Of a stretch of 64,000 bases of DNA, positions 10,446 through 22,226 are shown in pieces (position 1 is the first letter of the stretch; each line of letters starts with the position of its first letter). The DNA is taken from contig VTPC01090697.1 in NCBI GenBank assembly GCA_011009095.1, forward strand, positions 269,845-333,844, given 5' to 3'. A program made the translations under genes and the position numbers. The stretch comes from Ignelater luminosus (taxonomy: Eukaryota; Arthropoda; Insecta; Coleoptera; Elateridae). The notes under the pieces were generated by a model. The model did not search any database. It was given only the letters and a program-made list of their open reading frames with translations, and had not been told where the DNA came from.

Positions 10446-11476
10446 TTAGTTAAAATTTAAGCTTTAGGTTTGGGTAAGAACATAATTATTTGGGTTATTC
10501 ACTATCTTTGAATCCCCCCCCCCATCTTCGACTTTGAGCTACGGGATTGAACATCTTCTGATTTCTGGCTTATACGAGAATTAAGCGTTTTTTCAGCTTT
10601 TTCCCATTATACCATTTTATGGTTCCTCTCCTGATGTTTGGGAATAGGCAACACTTCTTACAATTCAGAGCCGGCTTTTCTTTAAAAAGTTCAACCCTAG
10701 TTAATTGAACCACAGTTTGCTGTAAATTTAAAAATTGACAAAAGTCAACTGTTTGACATTTGTTTGGTTATATTTCCTTTCCTTCAACTTTTGTACAAAC
10801 CTGCTCATTTTATTTACTTTATGTTTTCGAGTTTATTATTAAATTCCAAAGGTTATATAATATTTATAATACTTCTTATAGTGTTTTCCAAAAAAGCAAA
10901 TCTTATTTCTAACCAGCATATATTGAGGAATTTCGACAATGGCATTCTGTTTTTAAAATCTGTTATTACACAAAGATATCTCTGGATTGTAATATGTGTT
11001 GCCTATGCTGTTTGTACCGTACAAATTCAGTTCTTGGATTTTATTTAAAAAATATTTGTTGTAATTATGTGTCCTTATAATCAGAAGGTTTAGAAATAAT
11101 TTTTTAAATAGATTTATAATATATATTAGGTAGAGCATGACTAAAATTATTTACGATTGAGAATTTTCTGTTTCTTTCCTTAAAATTAAGTTTAGGGTTT
11201 CGCTAATTTAAGAAATAACTAAGAAAAAATACTGAATAGAAATTTAAAAAGATGCTCAAATAAATAAATTAGAAAGAATCTTCCTGTATTTAAATAACAA
11301 ATAGAGTTGCAAAACATCAAAACAGCTTTGTAAAATTAATTCAATCAAAAAATTGATTGATTCCAATAATTTCTATTTTTTTATTTTATTCCTTTGTATT
11401 CAATATAAAGACAGTTATTTAAATATAAATGACCTTAACACTGCTACCACCGTTTCATCGCTATTGATAGCAAAAA
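10446..11476. other. AT-rich intergenic region upstream of GR-b
   Basis: No coding similarity is visible. The open frame of 94 codons at 10764-11048 is hydrophobic and AT-driven, without receptor motifs. From about 11330 onward the sequence becomes alignable to the region upstream of GR-c (from about 21980), so the duplication that made GR-b and GR-c included at least 250 bp of 5' flank. Confidence 0.45.
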
Positions 11477-11526
11477 ACTAATCTATCAATTTATCTATAT
11501 CGCTTAATATTCTCATTGTTCGGAGA
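11477..11526 (+). promoter_or_regulatory. 5' flank block conserved between GR-b and GR-c
   Basis: About 65-115 bp before the ATG the word TTAATCTATCAATTTAT-like and, after a short gap, TTAATATTCTCATT.TT.GGAGA are shared with 22115-22165. Sequence between and around the words is less conserved. This may be a core promoter or receptor-choice element, or only shared ancestry of a recent duplicate; the sequence alone cannot separate these. Confidence 0.35.
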
Positions 11527-11591
11527 AAAAAATTTATTTTTTAATAAAACTTGTAAACAAGCAAAAAGAATAAGCCACATTAACGTTAAAG

Positions 11592-13107
11592 ATGAAGTTT
11601 GAAAACAATATCAAAACCACTTCTAAAACTGACTGCATTGCATGCCTATTACGGCCCATCTTAATGTTGCTATTTGCATTTGGGCCGTATTCTATAAATG
11701 TTAATTGTCCACATTCAAAATGTCCAAATTCTAAAGTACTGTTTACAAAATTGAAGACACAACCACTAATCTCACTACTATTAATTTTATTATCGTCTGC
11801 AAATCTGTTTTTTAATATTATTAATTTTTTTACAGTTAGTAATTTTAATTTAAAAATGTTAATTGCGGCAGAAACTTTATATTCTGCAGCTTCCGTTGTT
11901 ATAAGTACCTTTAGCTGGGTAAATTACAACTTTAAATTGGCAGAATTAAACGGACTTGCAGCAATAATAGAAAATCGTAAATATTATGGATTCACGACTC
12001 TTCTTGATCAGAGAACAACAAATATCTATATTAGAAAAGTCTATCTGATAACCTTTTTCTGTTGGCTTTCTCCCTTAATGGTTTTAACGTACGCAGTTTA
12101 TAACAATTATCATTCAAGTTTAGCAGCAACAATTTTAAGAATTTCTGTCTTAGTTCTGAATGGGTTTTCCCAGGACATATTATTTTCGCAAAACTATATA
12201 GCAATGTCTCTATATGAACTACTATTTAAAAAATGCTTTGAAACTATTAAAAAAACCTTAATACAAGAAGTTCTTGAAAATGATACACATTTTATGATGA
12301 AAGAAATAACACAGGCACTTCCACAAAGGCATTTAAAGCTAATTAGGTTGCAAAGATTAAACAACATGTATATGGGTTTAGTGTGGACTTATCGACACTC
12401 TTCAGCATTTATGCAGCCCTCAATTCTGGTTATGTGGATAACGCTAGTGCTTTTGCTAATTACCTTTTTTTATATACTCTTATTAGATTATACTGTTGGA
12501 TTAGATGCAGACCCATTAATGGAGGTTAGAATGTGTGTAGGTCTGTTTCTGTTTATTTGTATGCTAATACAAATTGAGAAAATCAGTTCTGTAGTAAGTA
12601 ACATAAATTTATCCATTAATTTTTATATTGACGATAATGTTCTTTTGCTGTTCTTTCTTTCCTGTGAATACTACAACTGCATTGAAATTTATTTTAGGGT
12701 AAAGACATAGTGTCATTCTTATTTAAGTATCCAATTAGTAAACTAAGTTTCGCAGAAGCAACTCAGGTCAATATAGAACTCACTCATCAGTAATCGATTA
12801 GTTTTTCAGCGTGGTTTTGCTTTTAGGTAGAAAGGCTTATAACCACTTTGCATCTTCAAAAGCCTATACTTAAAGCATCGGACATTCTCACAGTTAGCAC
12901 AAGACTATTAGCATCTGTAAGTATACCAGAATGATTTCTTCTACCTGGCTAAGAACTTTTCACAATTGTTAACCATGTAACTTTGTTCTGATATGACTCA
13001 TCATTTAAATTAATTAAATAAATTTTTCTTTGCAGATATCTGGAATGATTATTACGTATGTGTTAGTAACGTTGCAATTCTATACGTCTTGGCTAAAACA
13101 GCAATAG
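11592..13107 (+). CDS. Gustatory receptor GR-b (7tm_7 family), four exons, intact
   Basis: Exons are 11592-12593, 12698-12766, 12827-12916 and 13036-13107, giving about 410 residues, a usual GR length. All junctions are phase 0 and introns are 104, 60 and 119 nt. Intron 2 has the weak donor GTCAAT. Exon 1 contains CLLRPILML and GPY near the N-terminus, ELNGLAAIIENRKYYGF, LFKKCFETIK, LQRLNNMYMGLVWTYRH and several hydrophobic helices. Exon 2 reads VSFLFKYPISKL, exon 3 ends LTVSTRLLAS and exon 4 carries TYVLVTLQF, matching TYhhhhhQF of insect GRs. The family forms ligand-gated cation channels on taste neuron dendrites. The ATG has an AAAG leader shared with GR-c. AATAAA occurs at 13213-13218. 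The nearest relative in the window is GR-c. Ligand unknown. Confidence 0.92.
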
Positions 13108-13393
13108 CTGAATATTACATCAAAAATATCTTCATCATTCTTAATTATATTGCACTTGAAAAGTTTGACTAGAATGAATAAGTTTTAATTGCATTATTGG
13201 TGTATGACAAACAATAAATGTTTATTTCAATCTTATCTAGAATGAACATTAATGAACATAGTATGTAGAAGTTATAATTTTGGAAGTTTTTTCCTTATCT
13301 TTACCTATACCTCTTTTAAATTATTCCGCCCTTAAATGCTTCGAAAGGTTTTGACAGTTTAATGTTTAACTTTAAAGTCATGTTGGATTTCAG

Positions 13394-14960
13394 CTAGTCA
13401 TTTACATCGAAGGGAGCGAGGGACATTAGTGAACAGTCCAAAGCTCCGACAGCTTGTCTGTAAGGAAAGTCTGATCCTTTGTCACTTTCCCTAATTTGTT
13501 TACTGTTGTCAGGTTTCTTTGTCATTGGCTTGCAGTCTTGAAAACCAAACCTTGCTAGAATTTTCTTAGCGTAAGCTTGCTGGCAAATCTTGACTAATCC
13601 GTTTTCTGAACGTTTAATTTCGAGACCACGAAAATATGATGCTTTTTTAGAGGTGACTTTGAATTCTGCTTCTAACTCTTTTACAAAATGATCAGCTTCT
13701 TGATGATGAGAACTCATCACCAAACCATCATCTACTTAGATGATTAATTTTGTGTCTCCCTTTTGTCTGATATGTAAATAGGGGTCTGCTTCACTCATCT
13801 TGAAACCGGCCTGCTGAAGGAATGTGCTGAAACGCTTGGACTAACATTTCGGAGCTTGACGTAATCCGTAGAGATTGCGCTTCAGCCCACATACTCTACC
13901 TGAATTGTCTTTGTACCCTCCAGGTTGCTGAATAGATATATAATTCACCATACAAAAAAGCTGTGGAGACATCAAACTGAAGCAGGTACATATTTTCGAG
14001 CAGCAATACTGAGCATCGTACGGATGGTACTCAGTTTTGCGACTGGACTGAAGGTTTCAAAGTAGTCAACTCCCTGTCGCTGTACAAGCCTCGCTTTGTA
14101 CTTGTCAACGCTACCATCAGGATGGTACTTTACCCCATGTATCCACTTGCAAAGGATGGCTTTACTTCTTTCAGGTAAAGTGGTCATTTCCCATGTACCA
14201 TTCTCCTTCAGCGACTGCAACTCTTGATTCATGGCCTTCTTCCAATGGTAACTGTTTTTTTCATTGACTGCTTCATAATATGAATCTGCAGTCTGCGATA
14301 CAGTCATTATATTTTTATTTGTTATTACAAAGTCCTCATAGATCTTTGGCTTTTGTAAGCTGGAGCAATCTCTCAAATGTTTAGAGAGGGCCTCATAATC
14401 CTCTGGAGGTTTAAAATCACAATCTAAAAGATTTTCTTCTTCGGACGACTCTGATTAATCTTCTGTTTCTGATATAAAATCATCTTTATCTTGTGTATTT
14501 TTCTTTCCCTCATTTAGACGCTCTATATCTTTTATTGGTAATTAATTGATAACATCTTTACACAGAAGCACCCTATTCTTTTTTTTAATCCAGATCCTAT
14601 ACCTTTCATCACCGTCATAGCCGACTAAATAGCCTTTTATAGCTTTTTTTTAATTCATTTTTCGGCCTTTCTGGGCTGGAATATGATTATAACAGACAGA
14701 CCCAATAATAGGTAAGTACTTTATTCTGGGTTTTTTTATTAGTCTACAGCTCATGAGGGCTTACTTCTTTTTTTGATAATTTTCCAGTTTTATTCTATAG
14801 GTACGTGGCAGTTGCAACTAGCTCTGCCCACAGTGCTTCTGGAAAACTTGCTTCACTGCTCGAATACTTGAAAGGCCTAGCCATCTCAATGAAAGTTCTA
14901 AAATCTCTTTTACTGCCGCCATTCTGCTCTGGTGTATATGGCGCTGATGATCTACAAATA
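13394..14960 (-). mobile_element. Copia-type LTR retrotransposon pol fragment, minus strand
   Basis: Reading the minus strand, the C-terminal end of the integrase comes first (APYTPEQNGG near 14945-14915). A Ser/Glu-rich linker follows, then the Copia reverse transcriptase: WKKAMNQELQSLKENGTW near 14255-14200, CKWIHGVKYHPDGSVDKYKARLV near 14145-14080 in part, DYFETFSPVAKL near 14070-14035, and the VDDGLVMSSHHQEA catalytic block near 13735-13695. The order INT then RT defines Copia (Ty1). Stops and frameshifts break it, including a stop just before VDDG. The 5' end is cut at about 14950, where BEL/Pao sequence of the opposite strand starts. Confidence 0.85.
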
Positions 14961-15950
14961 GTCGGTCCCGTGCTGCAACGTAATCTGTTTTCTATATTGT
15001 TATGCTTTCGCATTCATACCTTTGTGATCTCTGCTGACATAAGGAAAGTGTACCGGCAGGTACAACTTTTACCATCCGATCGGCACTTACAAAAAATTCT
15101 CTGGAAAGAGGATTCCATTCACGAATTCCGAGTATACGATTTAAACACGGTTACCTACGACACCTGCGTCTTTCTTGGATATCCGCTGTCTTTAGGAATT
15201 GGCCATTCAGTGCAAGCGCCCCCACCTTATAATTTTCAAATTATGGAGGCAGACTTCTATGTAGATGACTTACTCACTGGAGCTAATACTCGTAAATACA
15301 TTGAGTACATTTGCAACAATCTACCTAAAATTCTATTTCTGTTCTATTTTCAATAAGAAAGAAGATGTTTCACAATCCCGTTTTATTAATGTTCATCCAA
15401 CACCAAGATATTCATTCCAATAACGCAAAACTTTGGCACATTCCGGGACTCAGAAGCGTTAGGCTTGTTGCGAGACTTTAGAAATAACTATTTGACCTAT
15501 ACCATGTCGATCCCCTCGCAAAATCGTGCTACCAAACTGATTATTCTCTTTGAAACATTGCAATAATATCCATAATATTCGCTAAGATTTTACAATAGTA
15601 ATTATGAGCTTGAAAATTAGAGTGGGATGAGTCAATTCCGCTAAATCTCTTTCAGAAATAAACTAGGCCTAGGTCTGAATTAACTCATCTTAATAACTTG
15701 AAAATACCAAGCCATGCGGTTTGCACACAAGCTAAGAGTTTGGAAATTTACGGTTTTCCCGAAGTTAACAAGCCTGTCCATTTAAATGATGTAATACATT
15801 GCAATCTTCTCCGTTCCAAAAGTAAAGTAGCCCCACTTAAAGCTTAACCGACACCTAGACTCGAATTCTTTGGTGCTCTACTATTGGCCAAACTAATCGA
15901 TAGCGTAGTAGCTTCCTTAAACTGTGATATAAACGCCCATTAGACAATGT
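14950..15950 (+). mobile_element. BEL/Pao retrotransposon fragment 1 (RT and RNase H), decayed
   Basis: The + strand reads FVISADIRKVYRQVQLL and LQKILWKED near 15015-15115, then the catalytic FYVDDLLTG near 15255-15285. After several frameshifts it gives an RNase-H-like APTPRLEFFGALLLAKLI near 15845-15905. ADIRKMYRQ, ILWR and YVDDL in this order are hallmarks of BEL/Pao pol. Stop codons lie throughout. It abuts a second BEL/Pao piece that begins at an earlier part of the polyprotein, so two copies are joined. Confidence 0.8.
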
Positions 15951-15954
15951 CTGA

Positions 15955-18480
15955 AATTCAAGTTGTGGCCTCTCAGTTTCTACTGCAAAACTTTCTTCTG
16001 ATACAGCGAACCCTAGTGCTCAAGGTTCAGCTTCCCATACTCTTTCTACATCGAACCAATCTTCACCCTTATTGACTTCATCTATGACGGCAGAGATTAA
16101 ATCTGTTATTGGGTGTTCTTCAGTAAACTTGTTGTCAAACGTTAAAGGCACAGTTTTGTTGTCCACAGCCATTGTTGATGTCTTGGATGCCCGAGGCATC
16201 TATCAACCTGTTTGCATATCGCTGGGTAGTGCTAGTCAGTGCCACTTTATTACAGCCAGATGCTGCAAAAAATTGGGACTTGAGTGTTCTTCGCTATCTT
16301 TAGATATTCGTGGTGTTGGTCAGCTCAGTTCCCGCGCATCTCAAGGTGTCGCATGTTCTATCAAACCCCGAGATTCTTTAGAACCAATTTTCAATTTAGA
16401 TCTAGTTGTACTACCTCAAATCTGTACAAACATGCCCTGTACTACTTTGCCTACTGACAAATTTATTAAGTTCTCAAATTTAAAATTAGCTGATGATCAA
16501 TTCAACGTTTCTCAGTCAGTGGATATGTTTCTGGGTGCAGATGTATTTGCACATATTTTAAAAGGCACCTGTCACTCCAGTTCTTTGGACGAACCAGTCG
16601 CCCTAAATAGCATATATGGATGGGTCATAAAAGTAAGTTCCACTTTTACTGTTTTGGATACTTGCTTATTAGTTGGAGAATCTTCTCTAGAAAACTCTAT
16701 CCAAAGACTTTGGGACTTGACCAAATACCTACTTCTCGTTCTATTTCCCCTGAAGATACATTAGCGAAAAAAAGTTTTCAAAACTCTGTTTATCGAACTG
16801 ATTCTGGTCGAATAGTGGTCTCATTGCCTTTTCGATGTTCACAACCTACGTTTGAAAACTCACGGGATATCGCTCTCAGGCGATTCTTCTCTTTGGAAAC
16901 TCGACTTATTTGTAACCCAACCTTATATTCCCAATATCGTGATTTTATGCAAGATTACCTTGACGCAGGTCACATGGAACTCGCTCCTGTAAATAGTATG
17001 ACCTCGTCTTCGTATTACATTCCACATCATTACATTGTCAATCCAAAGTTTCGTGTTGTGCTTGATGCGTCCTCAAAATGTTCAAATAATTTATCCCTAA
17101 ATGATTGTCTCTTACCCGGTCCAAAGTTACAGCAACATATAACCTCCATTTTATTAAGATTTTGCTTGCACATTGTATGTTTCACTGCCGATATTCGTCA
17201 AATGTTTCGGCAAATTCTAATTGCAAACGAACACAAGGATTTACAACGTATCCTCTGGAGGTTTTCTAAGTCGGAACATGTTCAAGATTATTTTCTCAAC
17301 ACTGTAACTTATGGTGTCAATTCTTCTCCCTTTTTAGCTATTCGTGCAGTCCTTTTCCTAGTTCAGACTTACGCTAAACAATACCCTGAAGCCTCCAAAG
17401 TTCTAGAAACAGACACGTATGTGGATGATATAGTGACTGGCAGTGATACTCTCTCAGAAGCGCTCAAACGTCAACATGATTTAAGAGAATTTTTTGAAAA
17501 GGGTGGGTTTGAATTTCGCAAATGGGCTAGTAACTCCTCCTCTCTATTGTCTCATCTCCCCTTCTCGCTTTTGCAATCTAGCTCATCTTGAATGATAGTA
17601 ACTCCATTCTTAAAATTTTAGGGCTTCTTTGGAATCCTTCCCGGGATATCTTCTGTTATAATGTCTCTCCCTTCAATAAACCTTGCACTAAGCGTACTTT
17701 GCTCTCCGAGTTAGCTCGAGTATTCGATCCCTTGGGTTTTTGCGTACTTTTAACTGTTACTTTAAAGCTTCTCATCCAAACATTATAAACTTTAGGTACT
17801 GACTGGGATGCACCCCCGCCTGAGCATATGTCCCAATCTTGGTCCCAACCCTAATCAGAGATGCCTGAGCTAAGTCAGTTGTCTATTCGTCGTCATGTCC
17901 TTTCTTCTCATTATTTATCATGCTCAATCTACGCATTTTCCAATGAATCTGAAAAGGCCTACGCTGCAGTTATTTATTTACAAATCATAGAAGCTGAGGA
18001 CAAAATATTTACTCGTTTACTATGAGCTAAGGCAAAGGTATGTTCTAGACCACTTTGCCCTCTGAGCTCTGACCCTAATGACCTTTGTGTTCTCACCCCT
18101 GGTCATTGTTTGACCCTAGAACCATTAAACTCTTTGCCTGATCCAAATTTGGGTGATTTAAAGTTAGGACGTCTTTCTCGATGGCAACTCGTTCAGAGGT
18201 TGCAACAAGACTTTTAGAAGAGATGGCATGAAAAGTATTTGCATACGCTTCTCCAGAGAGGCAAACGGACAAATCCTTCAATTCCAGTAGAACTTGGCAC
18301 TTTAGGTCTGGTAAAAGACAACAGTTTACCCCCTCTTAAGTGGTCTCTAGGACGAGTCATGCAAGTCCACAGCGGTGCTGACAAGGTCATCCGTGTAGTC
18401 AGAATAAAAACAAATAATGGTCTTGTCAAACGCCCAGTTTCCAAACTGTGTTCTCTGCCAAACTCATCCTGATTTTTAAA
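15955..18480 (+). mobile_element. BEL/Pao retrotransposon fragment 2 (protease, RT, integrase C-terminus), internally deleted
   Basis: Segments in order are: the retropepsin/DUF1758-like region (CISLGSASQCHFIT near 16210-16255, FLGADVFAHIL near 16530-16560); the RT with RVVLDASSKCSNNLSLND near 17050-17105, FTADIRQMFRQI near 17180-17220 and the catalytic YVDDIVTG near 17418-17440; a truncated RNase H; and the integrase end (VLTPGHCLTLEPL near 18090-18125, LSRWQLVQRLQQ near 18175-18210). A DUF5641-like tail lies at about 18300-18470. A frameshift separates protease from RT near 16720. Between about 17790 and 18000 most of the RNase H and integrase core is missing. A TAG at 18215-18217 replaces the usual Trp after LQQDF. 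It cannot produce a full polyprotein. Confidence 0.85.
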
Positions 18481-18584
18481 TAGTTGTCAAATCAATTTTA
18501 TTTATCCTCGCCTCATTTTGTATATAATTGTCATACCCATGTTCATACACGATTTTTTAAAATGTTCCATTATGGTGGGCGGTA

Positions 18585-18837
18585 TGTTACGTCCACGTAT
18601 ATCTCCACTTATACCAGGAAGTGGGCTTTTCCATCTTTAAATTAAAAAAAAACAAATCAACTGTCTCTCTCTTACAACATATAAAATTTAATAATATTTT
18701 ATCAATCCCAATCTCTCTCGTTTCCCGTAAAATAAACTCAAGAAGACTAAAGTGTACCGTGTGCCCGTCTGATTAACGTCACCACGCATCCCTGCTAGCA
18801 GGAAAAGGAAGAAAGCGGCAGAACTACGACCAGGACA
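18585..18837 (+). repeat. Candidate LTR of the BEL/Pao element
   Basis: A segment starting TGTTACGTCC just after the polyprotein end and finishing AGGACA has the TG...CA ends and position expected of a 3' LTR. It contains a GTAAAATAAAC stretch that could serve in polyadenylation. No second copy was found in the window, so the boundaries are a guess. Confidence 0.3.
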
Positions 18838-18899
18838 ATAATTGGTGAGTCCAACTTTTTGGTAGCCTTTCTCTCAATGTTGTAATTTTTTAAATACTC

Positions 18900-19480
18900 G
18901 CACAAACAGCTTTATACTCGCAATTAAGAGGTTCAAAGCAAGACGAGGCAAACCAGTCACAATCTATTCCGATAATGGCACTAATTTTGTGGAAGCAAAT
19001 GCGAAGTTAAGGGAACTCTATACATTTCGAAATACCAACCGGAAAAAAAATAAGTGAATCAGCCGCTGAGTCCAACGTCGAATGACATTTTATTCCTTCT
19101 CATTTTCCACATTTTGGAAATCTATGAGAAGCTGACATAAAGATCAAGTATCATCTTAAACGAGTAGCTGGCAATGCGCTTTTAATTTTTAAAGACCATA
19201 CACCCTTTTGGAACAAATTGAAGCCATCCAGTTTTGGAGATGATGGCATCTGGGGTACATTAATGAACTCTAGCAGAGAGCCAAATGGAATACTAACTCG
19301 GAGCCACTTCAGCGAGATCAGTTGGTACTCATCAAAAAAGATGGCATGCTCTCCCTACGTTGGTGTATCATGGAACTGCATCCTGGTTTCGACGGCATTA
19401 GCAGAGTAGCCACTGTCCGCACGTCTCAGGGAGAAGTCCGTCGTGTATCCCGAAAGTTGTGCCCATTGCCTGCGTGTTAA
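18900..19480 (+). mobile_element. BEL/Pao retrotransposon fragment 3 (integrase core and C-terminal tail)
   Basis: The + strand reads RGKPVTIYSDNGTNFVEAN near 18945-18995, the integrase block with its catalytic Asp. A corrupted YHLKRVAGNALLIF follows near 19150-19190, then a DUF5641-like tail ending VRRVSRKLCPLP near 19435-19470. This is the end of a different BEL/Pao copy from fragment 2, since the tail domain occurs twice. Frameshifts and stops are present. Confidence 0.75.
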
Positions 19481-19759
19481 GTGTTTAGACAAAATGGCCT
19501 GTTATAATGATTGTCTTGTGTTTATTGCATCACTTATCTATACTACGGACGATTTAATGAGTTTTCTCTTTGTTTCCCGTATTCGTTATTGTTAGATGAT
19601 TGTTATCATTGTATGGAAACATTTCCACTTTTTAAGAAGGCTGCTATGTTAAATACTATAATTTATTTTGAATTTGCTGCTGTGCATCACTCTGCAAACC
19701 ACTACTATCACCACCCTCGCTAAACTAATTAAAATAAAGTATAAGTGTTGAGCAATATA
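19481..19759. other. Short unassigned stretch before the mariner-like element
   Basis: It may include the LTR of the preceding BEL/Pao fragment. I recognise no motif. It ends in the TA that serves as left target-site duplication of the mariner-like element. Confidence 0.35.
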
Positions 19760-20053
19760 CAGTGCGCCCGAAAAGTATGGAGTATCCTGTATATCTCAGT
19801 AAATATGCATTTTATAGAAAAATACTTTTTATAAAAGTTGTTAAGTGTTTAATTTTACATTACAGGGCAATACCAAATCGCTATTTTTAAAAAAAAACAA
19901 AAGCGCAACGAATAATGCTTCAATTTTTTTTAATGGGAAGGTAGCCCTTTATTGTACTCATTTGATAGAGAATGTTTTTCTCGTTTCAATGATGTAAAAC
20001 GTTGATACACTTGCATAAGTAAATTTTGATTAAAACGCAAAAAATTGTTTGAA
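19760..20053 (+). repeat. Left terminal inverted repeat of the mariner-like element
   Basis: This pairs with 21432-21723. Landmarks shared in inverted form are CGAAAAGTATGGA at the tip, TTACATTACAGGGCAATACC in the middle and TTTTGATTAAAACGCAAAAA at the inner end. Confidence 0.9.
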
Positions 20054-20288
20054 TAACGCTTAAAAGTTTATTTATTCATCTGTTACCTTTCCAGACGCGG
20101 TCTTTTAAATTTTCAATATCATCTAGTCACATTACAGTCGGTGTGATACACTTTTGTTTGTTGCAACAATTGAATGCGTTGCAGAAATGTCAATTAATAA
20201 CCGAACTGAAGCGAAAAGTTATTTGTTTAATTAATTTAAGCATTTTGATTAACGTGAGAATAACAAAGTTATAAAAATACGACTTGCT

Positions 20289-21371
20289 ATGGATCATTTA
20301 TCAGAAAAACATCGTATCGAAATTTTAATGATGCTGGGATATAGACAGAAGGAGAACACAGGAGGAAATTTTCAATTTGCTTAATAACGTGCACCCCCAA
20401 TACTATATTTCTCAGTCTACTGTAAGGAAAACTTTGTATAAATTTCATGAGACGGGTTCTGTCAAAGATCGTCCAAAAACGGGCAGACCTAAAGCTCTAA
20501 ATAATGAACAACGTGAGAATATAATGTTGGCTGTCGTGGAAAATCCACATGTTTCTGTTCGACAAGTTGCTCGTAAACATACTTTGAAGAAATCCACTGC
20601 ACACGAAGTTCTAAGAAAGGAGAAGTGGCATCCGTATAAACCTTGTATAGTTCAAGAATTATTAGAAGATGATTTACATCGAAGATTGCAATTTTGCAAA
20701 GAAATAACACATAGGCTTCAGGAAAATGCAAATTTGCATAAAAATATCCTCTCCACTGATGAGGCAAGGTTTTGTTTGAATGGTACCATTAACAAACAAA
20801 CCACGCGCTACTGGTCTTTGCTAAATCCTGGCTGGTATGTAGAAGGGCACACCCAATATCAGCAGAAAGTCAATGTCTGGGCAGGAATTATTGGAACCCA
20901 AATTTTGGGACCTTTTTTTTAGAACATAATTTAACAGCGGATGCTTATCTAGATTTTTTAAGATTTGACTTAGTTCCTGCTTTAGCTGTTCTATTTCCTA
21001 ATGAATTAGATCCAGATGTACCCCATAACAGAATATTGTTGCAACAAGACGGGGCTCCTCCTCATTTCGGAATTAATATCCGACAGTTTCTTGATAATAC
21101 TTTCCCTTATCGATGGATAGGCAGAAGAGGTGCAGTAAAATGGCCAGCTCGCTCGCCGGATTTAAGTCCACTTAATTTTTTTCTGTGGGGCTATCTCAAA
21201 AATAAGATTTATGTCGATATGTCTGAAGATATTGAAATTTTAAAAGACCGTATTAGAACAGAGATTAGCGCTATCACACCAAAAACGATTCAAAATGCAG
21301 TAAGCAAATTTAAAAGACGACCTGATCATTGCCACGCTGTAAATGGTGCACACTTTGAACACTTTCTATGA
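20289..21371 (+). pseudogene. Mariner-like DDE transposase, broken by two frameshifts
   Basis: The ATG at 20289 opens MDHLSEKHRIEILMMLGY. The frame is lost at about 20345-20350 and continues one frame over with EEIFNLLNNVHP, a helix-turn-helix DNA-binding region rich in SQSTVRKTLYKFHETGS and TGRPKAL. Catalytic motifs follow: STDEARFCLNG (first Asp), then after a T-homopolymer frameshift at about 20913-20920, LQQDGAPPHF (second Asp) and ARSPDLSPLNFFLWGYLK (third Asp). I count 36 residues between the second and third Asp. The family cuts and pastes DNA at TA sites. The two indels, one in a run of T, could be decay or assembly error. The stop is at 21369-21371. Confidence 0.88.
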
Positions 21372-21431
21372 ACTGTAGAGTGTAGTTGTACAAGATTTTC
21401 AATTCGTAACAGATGAATATTGTAATAAAGT

Positions 21432-21723
21432 TTCAAACAATTTTTTGCGTTTTAATCAAAATTTACTTATGCAAGTGTATCAAAGTTTTACATCATTGAA
21501 AAGAGAAAAACATTCTCTATCAGATGAGTACAATAAAGGGATACCTTCCTATCAAAACAAATTGAAGCATTATTCGTTGCGCTTTTGTTTTTTAAAAAAT
21601 AGTTATTTGGTATTGCCCTGTAATGTAAAACTAAACACTAAACAACTTTTATAGGAAACATTTTTTCATAAAATGCATATTTACTGAGATATATAGGATA
21701 TTCCATACTTTTCGGACACACTG
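21432..21723 (-). repeat. Right terminal inverted repeat of the mariner-like element
   Basis: Reverse complement of 19760-20053 with scattered substitutions; its outer tip reads CCGAAAAGTATGGA on the minus strand. Confidence 0.9.
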
Positions 21724-21725
21724 TA

Positions 21726-22114
21726 TATGTCTCTTGTTTTTTTTGCAAAAGTGTACAGTCCACTCAATTATCAGACAGTACTAAAAAAAATTTTTTATGG
21801 AACAATTCCATATTATTCAGGATAAAGATGAACTCATTCTGACGTCATAAAAATGAAAATATATCTATTGTTAGTGATATCCTCATTCTGCTTGATTCTA
21901 TCCTGACAATAAACAACAAAATGTGAGTTAAAATAGCAAATATAGAGCACAATCAATAATAAAATGTCAAAGTAACTTTCTCTAAATTAATGCAATTGAA
22001 AAATTGATCGGTCTATATTAATGGTTTATGTTATTTCAATATAAGGGTAGCCACGTAAATAAAAATTGACCTTCACTTACAATATCATTGTTTCACACCT
22101 ATTACTACTAAAAG
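21726..22114. other. Intergenic region upstream of GR-c
   Basis: No gene was recognised. From about 21980 it aligns loosely with the 5' flank of GR-b (from about 11330), so it is part of the duplicated gene unit. Confidence 0.45.
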
Positions 22115-22165
22115 ATTAATCTATCAATTTATTTACACGGTTTAATATTCTCATTATTTGGAGAG
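22115..22165 (+). promoter_or_regulatory. 5' flank block conserved between GR-c and GR-b
   Basis: This is the counterpart of 11477-11526, with the words TTAATCTATCAATTTAT and TTTAATATTCTCATTATTTG about 60-110 bp before the ATG. Function is inferred from position only. Confidence 0.35.
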
Positions 22166-22226
22166 ACATTTATTTTATAATTGAAAATGTGAACAGGTAA
22201 AAAAATTAGCAGCGCCAACGTTAAAG

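Larger units (their letters stand above)
19760..21723 (+). mobile_element. Mariner/Tc1-superfamily transposon, 1964 bp, with long terminal inverted repeats
   Basis: Both ends are visible. The element begins CAGTGCGCCCGAAAAGTATG and ends with the near reverse complement, flanked by TA on each side (19758-19759 and 21724-21725), the target duplication of this superfamily. The terminal inverted repeats are about 290 bp each (19760-20053 and 21432-21723) with scattered mismatches and small indels. The central part encodes a DDE transposase broken by two frameshifts. It lies between BEL/Pao debris and GR-c. A second, isolated copy of the right end occurs at 41154-41478. Confidence 0.92.

Noticed and set aside
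11592-12710. GR-b extending in frame to 12710 without splicing
   Set aside because: The last 39 residues come from intron 1 and have no counterpart; splicing at 12593/12698 restores the conserved FLFKYPISKL exon.
14805-15013. Continuous gene spanning 14805-15356 on the + strand
   Set aside because: The first part is antisense of Copia integrase and only the part after about 14950 is BEL/Pao RT; the frame crosses a junction between two elements.
20489-20767. 92-codon minus-strand frame within the mariner-like element
   Set aside because: It is the antisense shadow of the transposase DNA-binding region.
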